Assembly (NCBI GenBank): GCA_943842245.1
Contig: CALTAJ010000002.1
Location: forward strand, 583,596-647,595
DNA length: 64,000 bases
Direction: 5' to 3'
Source: an uncultured Flavobacteriaceae bacterium
Lineage (GTDB): Bacteria; Bacteroidota; Bacteroidia; Flavobacteriales; Flavobacteriaceae
The notes below the pieces were generated by a model. It was given only the letters and a program-made list of their open reading frames with translations, was not told where the DNA came from and did not search any database. The position numbers were made by a program, and so were the translations under genes. Of the stretch, positions 57,646 through 64,000 are shown one piece after another; the stretch's first letter is position 1, and each line of letters opens with the position of its first letter.

Positions 57646-58161
57646 TTAACGTTCTGAAAGTGTTTTAAGTATTCCAGAGAGTTTCCCACCTCCTGACTGA
57701 AGTGCTGAAACTACATTTTTGGTTGGCGATTGTAACAAAGTTATTATCTCTCCAATCAATTCATCTTTAGATTTAATCGCTACAAGAGCGTCAAGTTGTT
57801 CATCTCCAATATAAATAGCTTCTTCAATAAAAGCACCCTTTAAAATTGGTTTGTCCGACTTTTTCCTAAAAGATTTAATAACCTTTGCAGGTCCATTTCC
57901 CGATTCGGAAAACATTAACGAAGTATTCCCTTTGAGGATTTCCGTTAGCTCTCCAAAGTTGTGGCTGGAAGCTTCCATAGCCTTGGCGAGCAATGTGTTT
58001 TTAACCACTTGCAATTTGATGTTTTCTTTAAAACATGCACGTCTTAGTGCGCTTGTTTGAATAGCATCAAGTCCTGCAATATCAGCTAAGTAAAGATTTT
58101 TTACGTCTCCTAAAGCTTCTTTAAGGTTTTCTATTGCTTCGTTTTTTTCTTGTCTTGTCAT
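57646..58161 (-). CDS. rplJ: 50S ribosomal protein L10
   Basis: L10 anchors the L7/L12 stalk on 23S rRNA. It has 171 residues. Conserved segments are TRQEKNEAIENLKEALGD (start), the RNA-binding ALRRACFKENIKLQVVKNTLLAKA (about 37-60) and ALQSGGGKLSGILKTLSE (C-terminal L7/L12-binding helix). Only 17 bases separate it from rplA, so the usual long L10-binding leader hairpin found upstream of rplJ in many bacteria is not here. Expression must rely on the shared rplKAJL transcript. Confidence 0.97.
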   Translation of the reverse strand: MTRQEKNEAIENLKEALGDVKNLYLADIAGLDAIQTSALRRACFKENIKLQVVKNTLLAKAMEASSHNFGELTEILKGNTSLMFSESGNGPAKVIKSFRKKSDKPILKGAFIEEAIYIGDEQLDALVAIKSKDELIGEIITLLQSPTKNVVSALQSGGGKLSGILKTLSER

Positions 58162-58178
58162 TACTTAAATATTATATA

Positions 58179-58868
58179 TTAATCCAGATTGGTGTCAACA
58201 GAAATACCTGGACTCATAGTGCTGGACATAGAAACACTTTTAACATAGGTTCCTTTTGATGTTGAAGGTTTTAATTTCATTATTGTTTTTAGTAACTCAT
58301 CTGCATTTTCAAAAATCTTTTCAGATGTGAATGATACTTTGCCAATAGAAGCATGAATAATTCCTGTTTTATCTACTTTGAAATCAATTTTACCACCTTT
58401 AACATCAGAGACAGCTTTTTTGATATCCATTGTAACGGTACCCGTCTTGGGATTTGGCATTAAGCCACGGGGACCTAAAACACGACCTAAGGGGCCTAGT
58501 TTTCCCATAACACTGGGCATGGTTACAATTACATCAACATCTGTCCATCCATCTTTTATTTTTTGTAAATACTCATCAAGACCAATATAATCGGCTCCTG
58601 CATCCTTGGCGTCGGCTTCTTTATCTGGGGTTACTAACGCAAGAACTCTGACGTTTTTACCTGTCCCATGTGGCAGGGTTACTACACCACGAACCATCTG
58701 ATTAGCTTTTTTTGGATCTACTCCCAAACGAATAGCCAAGTCAATGCTAGCATCAAATTTTGTATTGGTAATTTCTTTTACCAAAGTAGATGCCTCTTCT
58801 AGGTTATAAATTTTCTTTGGATCCACCTTTGATCTTGCTTCTTTTTGTTTCTTGCTTATTTTAGCCAT
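58179..58868 (-). CDS. rplA: 50S ribosomal protein L1
   Basis: L1 binds 23S rRNA helices H76-H78 at the E-site stalk and, in many bacteria, represses translation of the L11-L1 mRNA. It has 229 residues. Family motifs are [21 protein letters not shown], the RNA-contacting [17 protein letters not shown] (about 163-179) and [16 protein letters not shown] (about 131-146). It follows rplK after 15 bases and precedes rplJ by 17, so it is in one operon. Confidence 0.98.
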   Translation of the reverse strand: MAKISKKQKEARSKVDPKKIYNLEEASTLVKEITNTKFDASIDLAIRLGVDPKKANQMVRGVVTLPHGTGKNVRVLALVTPDKEADAKDAGADYIGLDEYLQKIKDGWTDVDVIVTMPSVMGKLGPLGRVLGPRGLMPNPKTGTVTMDIKKAVSDVKGGKIDFKVDKTGIIHASIGKVSFTSEKIFENADELLKTIMKLKPSTSKGTYVKSVSMSSTMSPGISVDTNLD

Positions 58869-58883
58869 TACTTAAAATTAAAA

Positions 58884-59321
58884 TTAAAAAGGAGCTTTTC
58901 CAGAAATTTGGAATCCCATTGAACGAGCAGTTCCCGCAACCATTTTCATAGCAGATTCTACAGTAAACGCGTTAAGATCAGGCATTTTATCTTCAGCAAT
59001 AAGTTTAACCTGGTCCCAAGTCACGGTTGCAACTTTATTTCGATTAGGTTCTCCAGATCCTTTTTTTGTTTTGGCTGCTTCCATCAGTTGAACGGCTGCT
59101 GGCGGGGTCTTAATGACAAACTCAAATGATTTGTCCATGAAAACAGTAATTGCTACTGGTAATATTTTACCGGGTTTATCCTGGGTTCTAGCATTAAACT
59201 GCTTGCAAAACTCCATGATATTGACTCCTGCAGATCCGAGCGCGGGTCCAACCGGTGGCGATGGATTCGCAGCACCTCCCCGAACTTGTAGTTTTAAAAC
59301 TTTACTTACTTCTTTTGCCAT
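58884..59321 (-). CDS. rplK: 50S ribosomal protein L11
   Basis: L11 binds the GTPase-associated centre of 23S rRNA with L10. It has 145 residues. The N-terminal domain (1 to about 70) contains [35 protein letters not shown] with the proline-rich thiostrepton-binding region, and the C-terminal RNA-binding domain (about 75-141) ends [18 protein letters not shown] small hairpin lies in the leader just upstream. Confidence 0.98.
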   Translation of the reverse strand: MAKEVSKVLKLQVRGGAANPSPPVGPALGSAGVNIMEFCKQFNARTQDKPGKILPVAITVFMDKSFEFVIKTPPAAVQLMEAAKTKKGSGEPNRNKVATVTWDQVKLIAEDKMPDLNAFTVESAMKMVAGTARSMGFQISGKAPF

Positions 59322-59343
59322 TATCTATTTTAATTTTAGAGTG

Positions 59344-59368
59344 ATGTAGTATATGGAAGCCGCTACAC
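59344..59368 (-). promoter_or_regulatory. Small leader hairpin upstream of rplK
   Basis: On the minus strand a 6-pair stem (59363-59368 with 59344-59349) with a 13-base loop lies in the 68-base nusG-rplK gap, about 23 bases before the rplK ATG. A site near this position is where L1 represses its own mRNA in E. coli. The sequence lacks a clear L1-site signature, so the match is tentative. Confidence 0.3.
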
Positions 59369-59389
59369 CAACCCTAATTATTTTAACAT

Positions 59390-59944
59390 TTATAATTTTT
59401 CTACTTGCATATAACTCAACTCTAGCGGGGTTTTCCTTCCAAATATTTTGACCATAACTTCAAGTTTACGTTTTTCTTCATTTACTTTTTCAATTGCACC
59501 TGTAAAACCGTTGAAGGGGCCATCTATAACTTTAACAGTTTCTCCAACCGTAAAAGGAATAGAGATGTGCTCTGTAGTCAGGGCCAATTCATCAACTTTA
59601 CCAAGCATACGATTAACTTCTGTTTCACGCATGGGGATTGGCTCTCCACCTTTCGTTTCTCCTAAAAACCCAATAACATTAGTAACTGATTTGATAATAT
59701 GTGGTAATTCTCCGGAAAGATTGGCCTTCACCATTATGTAGCCAGGAAAGTATGTTCGTTCTTTGTTGATTTTCTTTCCATTTCTAATTTGAATTACTTT
59801 TTCTGTAGGGACCAGTATATCTTCAACTAAATGGTCGTAACCAAAGCGAGAAATTTCAGACATTATATAGTCTTTAATTTTAGCTTCTTGACCACTCACA
59901 GCACGGACAACGTACCACTTTTTATCACTTGTTGCTGTAGTCAT
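59390..59944 (-). CDS. nusG: Transcription termination/antitermination factor NusG
   Basis: NusG binds RNA polymerase and links it to Rho or to the leading ribosome. It has 184 residues, a usual length. The N-terminal NGN domain begins KWYVVRAVSGQEAKIKDYI (about 9-27) and contains YFPGYIMVKANLSGELPHIIKSVTNVIGFLG. The C-terminal KOW domain (about 130-184) has VKVIDGPFNGFTGAIEKVNEEKRKLEVMVKIFGRKTPLELSYMQVEKL. It starts 2 bases after secE, giving a tight pair. Confidence 0.97.
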   Translation of the reverse strand: MTTATSDKKWYVVRAVSGQEAKIKDYIMSEISRFGYDHLVEDILVPTEKVIQIRNGKKINKERTYFPGYIMVKANLSGELPHIIKSVTNVIGFLGETKGGEPIPMRETEVNRMLGKVDELALTTEHISIPFTVGETVKVIDGPFNGFTGAIEKVNEEKRKLEVMVKIFGRKTPLELSYMQVEKL

Positions 59945-59946
59945 GT

Positions 59947-60141
59947 TTAACCTATCAAATTAAAGTAAAATTGTATAATACGGGAAAGGACAGTATCTGC
60001 TCCCCAAATTGCTAATGAAAATAATACAGAAAATACTAGTACGATAACAACTAATCTTTGTAGCTCTGAACGTTCAGTCCAAGAAACATTATTCTTCAAT
60101 TCCTCGAAAGAATCTTTAATATAGTCAATCATTTCTGCCAT
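59947..60141 (-). CDS. secE: Preprotein translocase subunit SecE
   Basis: SecE stabilises SecY in the membrane channel. It is a 64-residue single-span form: an amphipathic N-terminal helix (DYIKDSFEELKNNVSWTE), then one membrane helix (about 29-50, LVVIVLVFSVLFSLAIWGADTV), with the conserved Trp-Thr-Glu region VSWTERSELQRL. The short length is normal outside Enterobacteria. It lies between tRNA-Trp and nusG, the common bacterial order. Confidence 0.95.
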   Translation of the reverse strand: MAEMIDYIKDSFEELKNNVSWTERSELQRLVVIVLVFSVLFSLAIWGADTVLSRIIQFYFNLIG

Positions 60142-60157
60142 CTGTTATTTTTATCAG

Positions 60158-60230
60158 CACGGGTTGAGAGGCTCGAACTCCCGACACCTGGTTTTGGAGA
60201 CCAGTGCTCTACCAACTGAGCTAAACCCGT
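60158..60230 (-). tRNA. tRNA-Trp (anticodon CCA)
   Basis: On the minus strand the cloverleaf is complete, 73 bases. The acceptor is ACGGGTT / AACCCGT with discriminator G. The D arm has AGCTCAGTTGGTAGAGC. The anticodon stem CTGGT / ACCAG closes the loop CTCCAAA with anticodon CCA, and the T arm has GGAGTTCGAGCCTC. No CCA is encoded. It sits between tuf and secE, a widely conserved position. Confidence 0.96.
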
Positions 60231-60297
60231 TTTTATTTGGCAAGAAAGGTGTTAGCCGATAACAAACTCCTTAAATGCTTTTAAAAAACATCTTTAC

Positions 60298-61485
60298 TTA
60301 GTCTAAAATTTCAGTAACCTGTCCTGCACCTACTGTTCTTCCACCTTCACGTATTGCAAAACGAAGTCCAATGCTTAATGCAATTGGCTGAATCAAATCA
60401 ACGTTTATAGTTAGATTATCTCCAGGCATTACCATTTCTACTCCATCAGGTAATGCAATATTTCCTGTGACATCAGTAGTTCTAACATAGAACTGAGGTC
60501 TATAATTATTATGAAATGGAGTATGACGGCCACCTTCTTCTTTTTTCAAAATATAAACTTCAGCCTTAAACTTAGCATGAGGAGTTACAGATCCAACCTT
60601 ACATAACACCATCCCCCTTTTGATATCTGTTTTCTCGATACCTCTTAGAAGAATTCCAGTATTGTCCCCGGCTTCACCTCTGTCTAAAATTTTACGGAAC
60701 ATTTCAACTCCCGTGATAGTTGATTTCATTTTTTCAGCACCCATCCCTATAATATCAATTTCATCACCAGTATTAGCTACACCGGTCTCAATACGACCTG
60801 TAGCAACAGTTCCACGGCCTGTGATTGAAAATACATCTTCAACAGGCATTAAAAAATCTTTATCAACATCACGTTTTGGAAGTTCAATCCAAACGTCAAC
60901 TTCTTCCATTAACTTTAATACGGTATCAACCCATTTCTGTTCACCATTAAGTGCACCAAGAGCAGATCCTAACACAACTGGAGTATTGTCTCCATCATAG
61001 TCGTAGAAAGATAAAAGTTCACGAACTTCCATTTCAACTAGCTCTAATAATTCTTCATCATCGACCATGTCTGCCTTATTTAAAAACACAACGATTCTTG
61101 GAACACCTACTTGGCGACCTAGAAGAATATGTTCTCTAGTTTGGGGCATAGGGCCATCTGTAGCAGCAACAACTAGTATGGCGCCATCCATTTGGGCAGC
61201 TCCAGTAACCATGTTCTTTACATAATCTGCGTGACCTGGACAGTCAACATGTGCATAGTGACGATTGCTAGTTTGGTATTCTACATGTGATGTATTGATA
61301 GTAATTCCACGTTCTTTTTCTTCTGGAGCATTATCGATTTGATCGAAGCTTCTCGCTTCAGAAAACCCAGCATCTGCAAGCACTTTAGTTATTGCTGCTG
61401 TAAGCGTTGTTTTACCATGATCTACGTGACCAATTGTTCCAATGTTTAAGTGTGGTTTTGAACGGTCAAATGTTTCTTTAGCCAT
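60298..61485 (-). CDS. tuf: Translation elongation factor Tu
   Basis: EF-Tu delivers aminoacyl-tRNA to the ribosome as a GTP complex. From the internal ATG giving [20 protein letters not shown] it is 395 residues, the normal length; the longer reading adds six residues and is not typical. GTPase motifs are GHVDHGKT (19-26), DCPGHADY (about 81-88), NKADM (about 136-140) and the SAL motif (about 174). Domains II and III end with [17 protein letters not shown]. It is the first gene of the tRNA-Trp, secE, nusG, rplKAJL, rpoBC run and has its own promoter upstream. Confidence 0.98.
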   Translation of the reverse strand: MAKETFDRSKPHLNIGTIGHVDHGKTTLTAAITKVLADAGFSEARSFDQIDNAPEEKERGITINTSHVEYQTSNRHYAHVDCPGHADYVKNMVTGAAQMDGAILVVAATDGPMPQTREHILLGRQVGVPRIVVFLNKADMVDDEELLELVEMEVRELLSFYDYDGDNTPVVLGSALGALNGEQKWVDTVLKLMEEVDVWIELPKRDVDKDFLMPVEDVFSITGRGTVATGRIETGVANTGDEIDIIGMGAEKMKSTITGVEMFRKILDRGEAGDNTGILLRGIEKTDIKRGMVLCKVGSVTPHAKFKAEVYILKKEEGGRHTPFHNNYRPQFYVRTTDVTGNIALPDGVEMVMPGDNLTINVDLIQPIALSIGLRFAIREGGRTVGAGQVTEILD

Positions 61486-61519
61486 AATTCTTAATTGTTT
61501 CAATGTTATTTTAGGAGCG

Positions 61520-61547
61520 CAAATTTATTAATTTTTTTTGTTTCAAA
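61520..61547 (-). promoter_or_regulatory. tuf promoter
   Basis: On the minus strand TTTG (61547-61544), a 16-base spacer and TAAATTTG (61527-61520, perfect -7 box) precede the tuf ATG by about 35 bases. The spacing is at the short end of the Bacteroidota range. Confidence 0.5.
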
Positions 61548-61601
61548 GATTGTTTTAAACTTTTTTTTTGTTATGAATATCTATTTTTTTGTCAATTAAT
61601 A

Positions 61602-61619
61602 TAACATTGATCAATATTA
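61602..61619. promoter_or_regulatory. 18-base palindrome with one mismatch between tuf and GT2
   Basis: The core ATTGATCAAT (61606-61615) is a perfect palindrome. Extended, it pairs 602-604 with 617-619 across one mismatch, giving an 18-base dyad. It lies 117 bases upstream of tuf and 139 bases upstream of the glycosyltransferase, so it could regulate either. No regulator is adjacent. Confidence 0.3.
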
Positions 61620-61713
61620 AGAGATTTTATAAAGTCCATCTATTTTAATATTACATTTTTTACTACTTATAATTCTCAAATTCCAAGACCTTCCCCTCAC
61701 CATTTTTTGTTTC

Positions 61714-61744
61714 TTTGTTAGTGACATTTAAGAAACTATTTTAG
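61714..61744 (+). promoter_or_regulatory. Putative promoter of the GT2/GT-C pair
   Basis: TTTG (61714-61717), a 19-base spacer and TATTTTAG (61737-61744, 7 of 8 matches to TAnnTTTG) precede the GT2 ATG by 13 bases. The leader would be short. Confidence 0.45.
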
Positions 61745-61757
61745 TAGCATAAATTTA

Positions 61758-62483
61758 ATGGAGTTAGGTATTGTCATTCCGTGTTACAATGAATTCGAAA
61801 GATTAGCTCATTCTGATTTTGAAAGTTTCTTGGATCAAAGACAAAATATTTCGTTGTTATTTGTAAATGATGGTTCTAATGATCAGACTATAACTATTTT
61901 AAAAAAGTTAAATCAAAGTAAATCAAATCGTATTGATATTATTAATTTAAAAAAAAATGAGGGAAAAGCATTTGCTGTTAAAACAGGAATGATTTTTTTT
62001 TTAGAAAAAAAAAAGTTTGATAAAATTGCTTTTTTGGATGCTGATCTCTCTACTTCATTGGAAGAGTGCTATGCCTTATCTAAAAAAGTGAATTCAAAAA
62101 TAAAGTTTGTATTTGGTTCTCGAATAAGAAAAATCGATAACAATATAAACCGCCTTTACCACAGATTTATAATTGGGCGAATCCTAGCAACCTTTATTTC
62201 AAGAATACTCAATCTACCGATTTATGATTCACAATGTGGCTGTAAAATTTTCAATTCAGAATTAATCCCTGTTGCCTTTAATGATCATTTTCTTACCAAA
62301 TGGCTTTTTGATGTAGAGATTTTTTTTCGTCTCAAGAATCATTTTGGAAGTGAAAATCTAATAGCCTTTTCTAAAGAAACCCCATTGAAATCTTGGAAAG
62401 ATATGGGTGGTTCTAAAATTAGACTTAGTTACGGGTTTTGGGTTTGGTTCGATTTAATAAAAATTTATCGTTTTTATAAATGA
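61758..62483 (+). CDS. Family 2 glycosyltransferase (dolichyl/polyprenyl-phosphate sugar synthase-like)
   Basis: This 241-residue inverting glycosyltransferase has a GT-A fold. The nucleotide-sugar motifs are IVIPCYNEFERL (5-16), LFVNDGSNDQT (34-44) and the metal-binding DAD (94-96 in FLDADLSTS), with later QCGCKIF and WLFDVEIFFRL. There is no C-terminal membrane domain. The length and motifs resemble dolichyl-phosphate glucose/mannose synthases, which load a sugar onto a polyprenyl phosphate. It overlaps the next gene by 4 bases (ATGA), and that gene is the type of transferase that uses such lipid-linked sugars. Confidence 0.88.
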   Translation: MELGIVIPCYNEFERLAHSDFESFLDQRQNISLLFVNDGSNDQTITILKKLNQSKSNRIDIINLKKNEGKAFAVKTGMIFFLEKKKFDKIAFLDADLSTSLEECYALSKKVNSKIKFVFGSRIRKIDNNINRLYHRFIIGRILATFISRILNLPIYDSQCGCKIFNSELIPVAFNDHFLTKWLFDVEIFFRLKNHFGSENLIAFSKETPLKSWKDMGGSKIRLSYGFWVWFDLIKIYRFYK

Positions 62484-63868
62484 AAAGAATTGAGTCGTTT
62501 ATAATAAGTGAAAGTTCACACCCCTTAATATTCTGGGTAATGGTTCTGATTAGGGGAATCTTTAATTATAGTCTTCCTCTTATGGATAAAACTGAAGCGC
62601 GTTATGCAGAAATCGCACGTATTATGTCAGAAACTCAAAACTGGATAGTCCTTCATGTAGACTATGATATTCCATTTTGGGCAAAGCCTCCTCTATCATC
62701 TTGGGCAAGTGCGCTGAGTATTTCTGTTTTTGGGGATCACGAATTTTTTATTCGCCTACCTTATTTGCTTTTAGCTGTAGTTATCGGACTTTTTTTAAGC
62801 CGTTATAATGAGGGAACTTCTCGATATTTACCAGGTATATTCCTCCTTTGTCTTCCAGAATTTTATTTACACTCTGGAGTTGTTTCAACTGATATGTTTC
62901 TAAGTTTTAGTATAGCGTTAATGATGCTTAGTTTTTGGGAAGCACTTAAAGAGGAAAGTAAATCCTATTGGGGATATCTCTTTTTTATTGGTTTGGGATT
63001 GGGACTTTTAGCTAAGGGGCCTATAGTAGCTATATTAAGTTTGCCACCAATAGCGATCTGGTGTGTTATTTCAAAAAACGTTAAGAAGGCATTTAAAACT
63101 GCTCCTTGGGTTTTAGGTGTTATTTTGTCACTCACTATTAGTATACCATGGTATTATCTTGTAGAATTACGTTCTCCAGGTTTTATAAACTACTTTATAG
63201 TTGGAGAACATTTTGAACGTTTTTTTAATTCAGAATGGCAAGGAGATAAGTATGGTTTTGCTAAACAGCAGCCCTTTGGAATTATTTGGATTTTCTTTAT
63301 AGTTTTTATTTTGCCTTGGTCTATTTTACTAATTAGACTGATCAATAAAAAATGGTCAATAATTAAAAAAGATTCCTGGGCATTATTTTTATTAGTCTGG
63401 ATGTTATGGACACCTTTCTTTTTTACAACTTCAAAAAGTTTAATCCATCCATACATACTTCCTTCTATGATTCCTCTGGCCCTATTTATCAACTATTTCT
63501 GGGAGACAGTAAAAAATAAAAGAATATATCTCTATTGTGGTTTAGGTATTCCTCTCACGCTTTTAATTGTATTACTTTCAGGAGTAGCCAAGCCTATATA
63601 TATAAACAATACAGATAAATATATTTTAAAAAATATTAACCCTAAGGTACCTATCTATTCCTTGGATCAAAAATCATACTCAAGCCAATTCTATACTAAC
63701 GGACTTATTAAAATAATTGATCAAGAAAAATTAGAAAAACTAATAACTAAAGGATCAAAATTTTACATAAGGATTACTAACAATAGATGGAGAAATTTAT
63801 CACCAGGTCTGAGAAGTGGTTTAGAACTTGTTAATAAAAACAAGAAAGTAGGAGTGTACCAATTGTAA
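62480..63868 (+). CDS. GT-C (ArnT/PMT-like) glycosyltransferase
   Basis: This 462-residue membrane protein has about 11 hydrophobic helices. The first periplasmic loop carries PLMDKTEARYAEIARIM, the acidic catalytic-Asp motif of ArnT/PMT transferases, and IPFWAKPPLSSW, the second conserved loop (KPPL). The family moves a sugar from polyprenyl phosphate onto a lipid, protein or glycan at the outer face of the membrane. The acceptor cannot be read. The ArnT role in polymyxin resistance is not implied, since other ArnT-pathway genes are absent. It is translationally coupled to the GT2 gene. Confidence 0.87.
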   Translation: MKRIESFIISESSHPLIFWVMVLIRGIFNYSLPLMDKTEARYAEIARIMSETQNWIVLHVDYDIPFWAKPPLSSWASALSISVFGDHEFFIRLPYLLLAVVIGLFLSRYNEGTSRYLPGIFLLCLPEFYLHSGVVSTDMFLSFSIALMMLSFWEALKEESKSYWGYLFFIGLGLGLLAKGPIVAILSLPPIAIWCVISKNVKKAFKTAPWVLGVILSLTISIPWYYLVELRSPGFINYFIVGEHFERFFNSEWQGDKYGFAKQQPFGIIWIFFIVFILPWSILLIRLINKKWSIIKKDSWALFLLVWMLWTPFFFTTSKSLIHPYILPSMIPLALFINYFWETVKNKRIYLYCGLGIPLTLLIVLLSGVAKPIYINNTDKYILKNINPKVPIYSLDQKSYSSQFYTNGLIKIIDQEKLEKLITKGSKFYIRITNNRWRNLSPGLRSGLELVNKNKKVGVYQL

Positions 63869-63879
63869 TAAGGAAGAAG

Positions 63880-63951
63880 AGCCAATGACGAGATTTGAAC
63901 TCGTGACCTCTTCCTTACCAAGGAAACGCTCTACCCCTGAGCTACATCGGC
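63880..63951 (-). tRNA. tRNA-Thr (anticodon GGU)
   Basis: On the minus strand a 72-base cloverleaf starts GCCGATG and ends CATTGGC with discriminator T. The anticodon stem TTTCC / GGAAG closes loop TTGGTAA (anticodon GGT in DNA). The D arm has AGCTCAGGGGTAGAGC and the T arm ACGAGTTCAAATCTCGT. A discriminator U is typical of Bacteroidota tRNA-Thr. No CCA is encoded. Confidence 0.95.
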
Positions 63952-63963
63952 AATAAATAAGAG

Positions 63964-64000
63964 AGCGAGAGACCGGGTTCGAACCGGCGACATTCAGCTT
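63964..64000 (-). tRNA. 3' half of a tRNA cut by the window edge, probably tRNA-Gly
   Basis: On the minus strand the T arm (GCCGG / CCGGT around TTCGAAC), the acceptor strand CTCTCGC and discriminator T are clear, preceded by the 3' anticodon strand GCTGA and the last two loop bases AA. The anticodon lies beyond base 64000. A discriminator U and a GCG-type acceptor fit tRNA-Gly, as does the usual tRNA order before tuf in this phylum, but the identity is inferred. Confidence 0.75.

Noticed and set aside
62480-63868. ArnT polymyxin-resistance transferase
   Set aside because: The family motifs are shared by all GT-C PMT/ArnT proteins, and no aminoarabinose synthesis genes are near.

Overview
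This window is AT-rich chromosomal DNA from a member of the Bacteroidota, most likely class Flavobacteriia. Three things support this. The gene content and order are flavobacterial: secE-nusG-rplKAJL-rpoBC with tRNA-Trp and tuf upstream, DUF3467 after rpoC, DUF4295 after rpmG, and the DUF5916 and DUF4369 families. Start codons have no clear Shine-Dalgarno sequences. Several genes are preceded by the Bacteroidota promoter signature, TTG about 16-21 bases upstream of TAnnTTTG. Coding density is very high, all protein genes look intact, and I see no insertion sequence, prophage, CRISPR array or defence island. It reads as core genome.

Layout. 1-410: 5' part of a minus-strand gene cut by the window edge. 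653-7836 (+): uvrB, an exported carboxypeptidase-regulatory-like protein, a GH20 beta-hexosaminidase lipoprotein and an overlapping NagX-type membrane protein. 7888-9617 (-): small heat-shock protein and sucC. 9785-11011 (+): lysA. 11004-15238 (-): a tight four-gene operon (degenerate SUMF1 protein, Tat-type Gfo/Idh/MocA oxidoreductase, Tat-type TIM-barrel isomerase, FabK/nitronate monooxygenase-like flavoprotein). 15341-25022 (-): mnmA, yidC, pyrG, a LysM/periplasmic-binding-fold protein, guaA and bshC. 25113-27557 (+): M14 carboxypeptidase. 27554-36232 (-): rimO, a membrane-anchored hydrolase, ftsY, DUF4295-rpmG-rpmB, cinA, an FAH-family protein, a DEDDh exonuclease, a 2-oxoacid dehydrogenase E2 and recR. 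36297-48563: a symporter, fabH with a CoA-binding protein, htpG, alkB, an S1/P1 nuclease, DUF5916, DUF4369, queD-idi and prfC. 48641-61485 (-): the transcription/translation supercluster from tuf to rpoC. 61758-63868 (+): a GT2/GT-C lipid-linked sugar transfer pair. The right edge carries tRNA-Thr(GGU) and a cut-off tRNA, probably Gly.

How the genes work together. The right third makes core transcription and translation machinery (EF-Tu, SecE, NusG, four ribosomal proteins, RNA polymerase beta and beta'). YidC, FtsY and SecE serve membrane protein insertion. PyrG and GuaA supply CTP and GMP. GH20 and NagX form a chitin/GlcNAc-type pair. GT2 and GT-C form a polyprenyl-phosphate-sugar glycosylation pair.

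I did not find an obvious new multi-gene system. The most interesting signals are regulatory. A TGnCA-N3-TGnCA element sits at the same promoter position (-33) in front of both hsp20 and htpG. Perfect or near-perfect palindromes lie in several short intergenic regions (sucC/lysA, E2 gene, idi/prfC, tuf/GT2). There is also a strong hairpin between rplL and rpoB. Among the proteins, the SUMF1 homologue lacks the two catalytic cysteines, and a LysM/PBP1-fold protein resembles a peptidoglycan-synthase activator.
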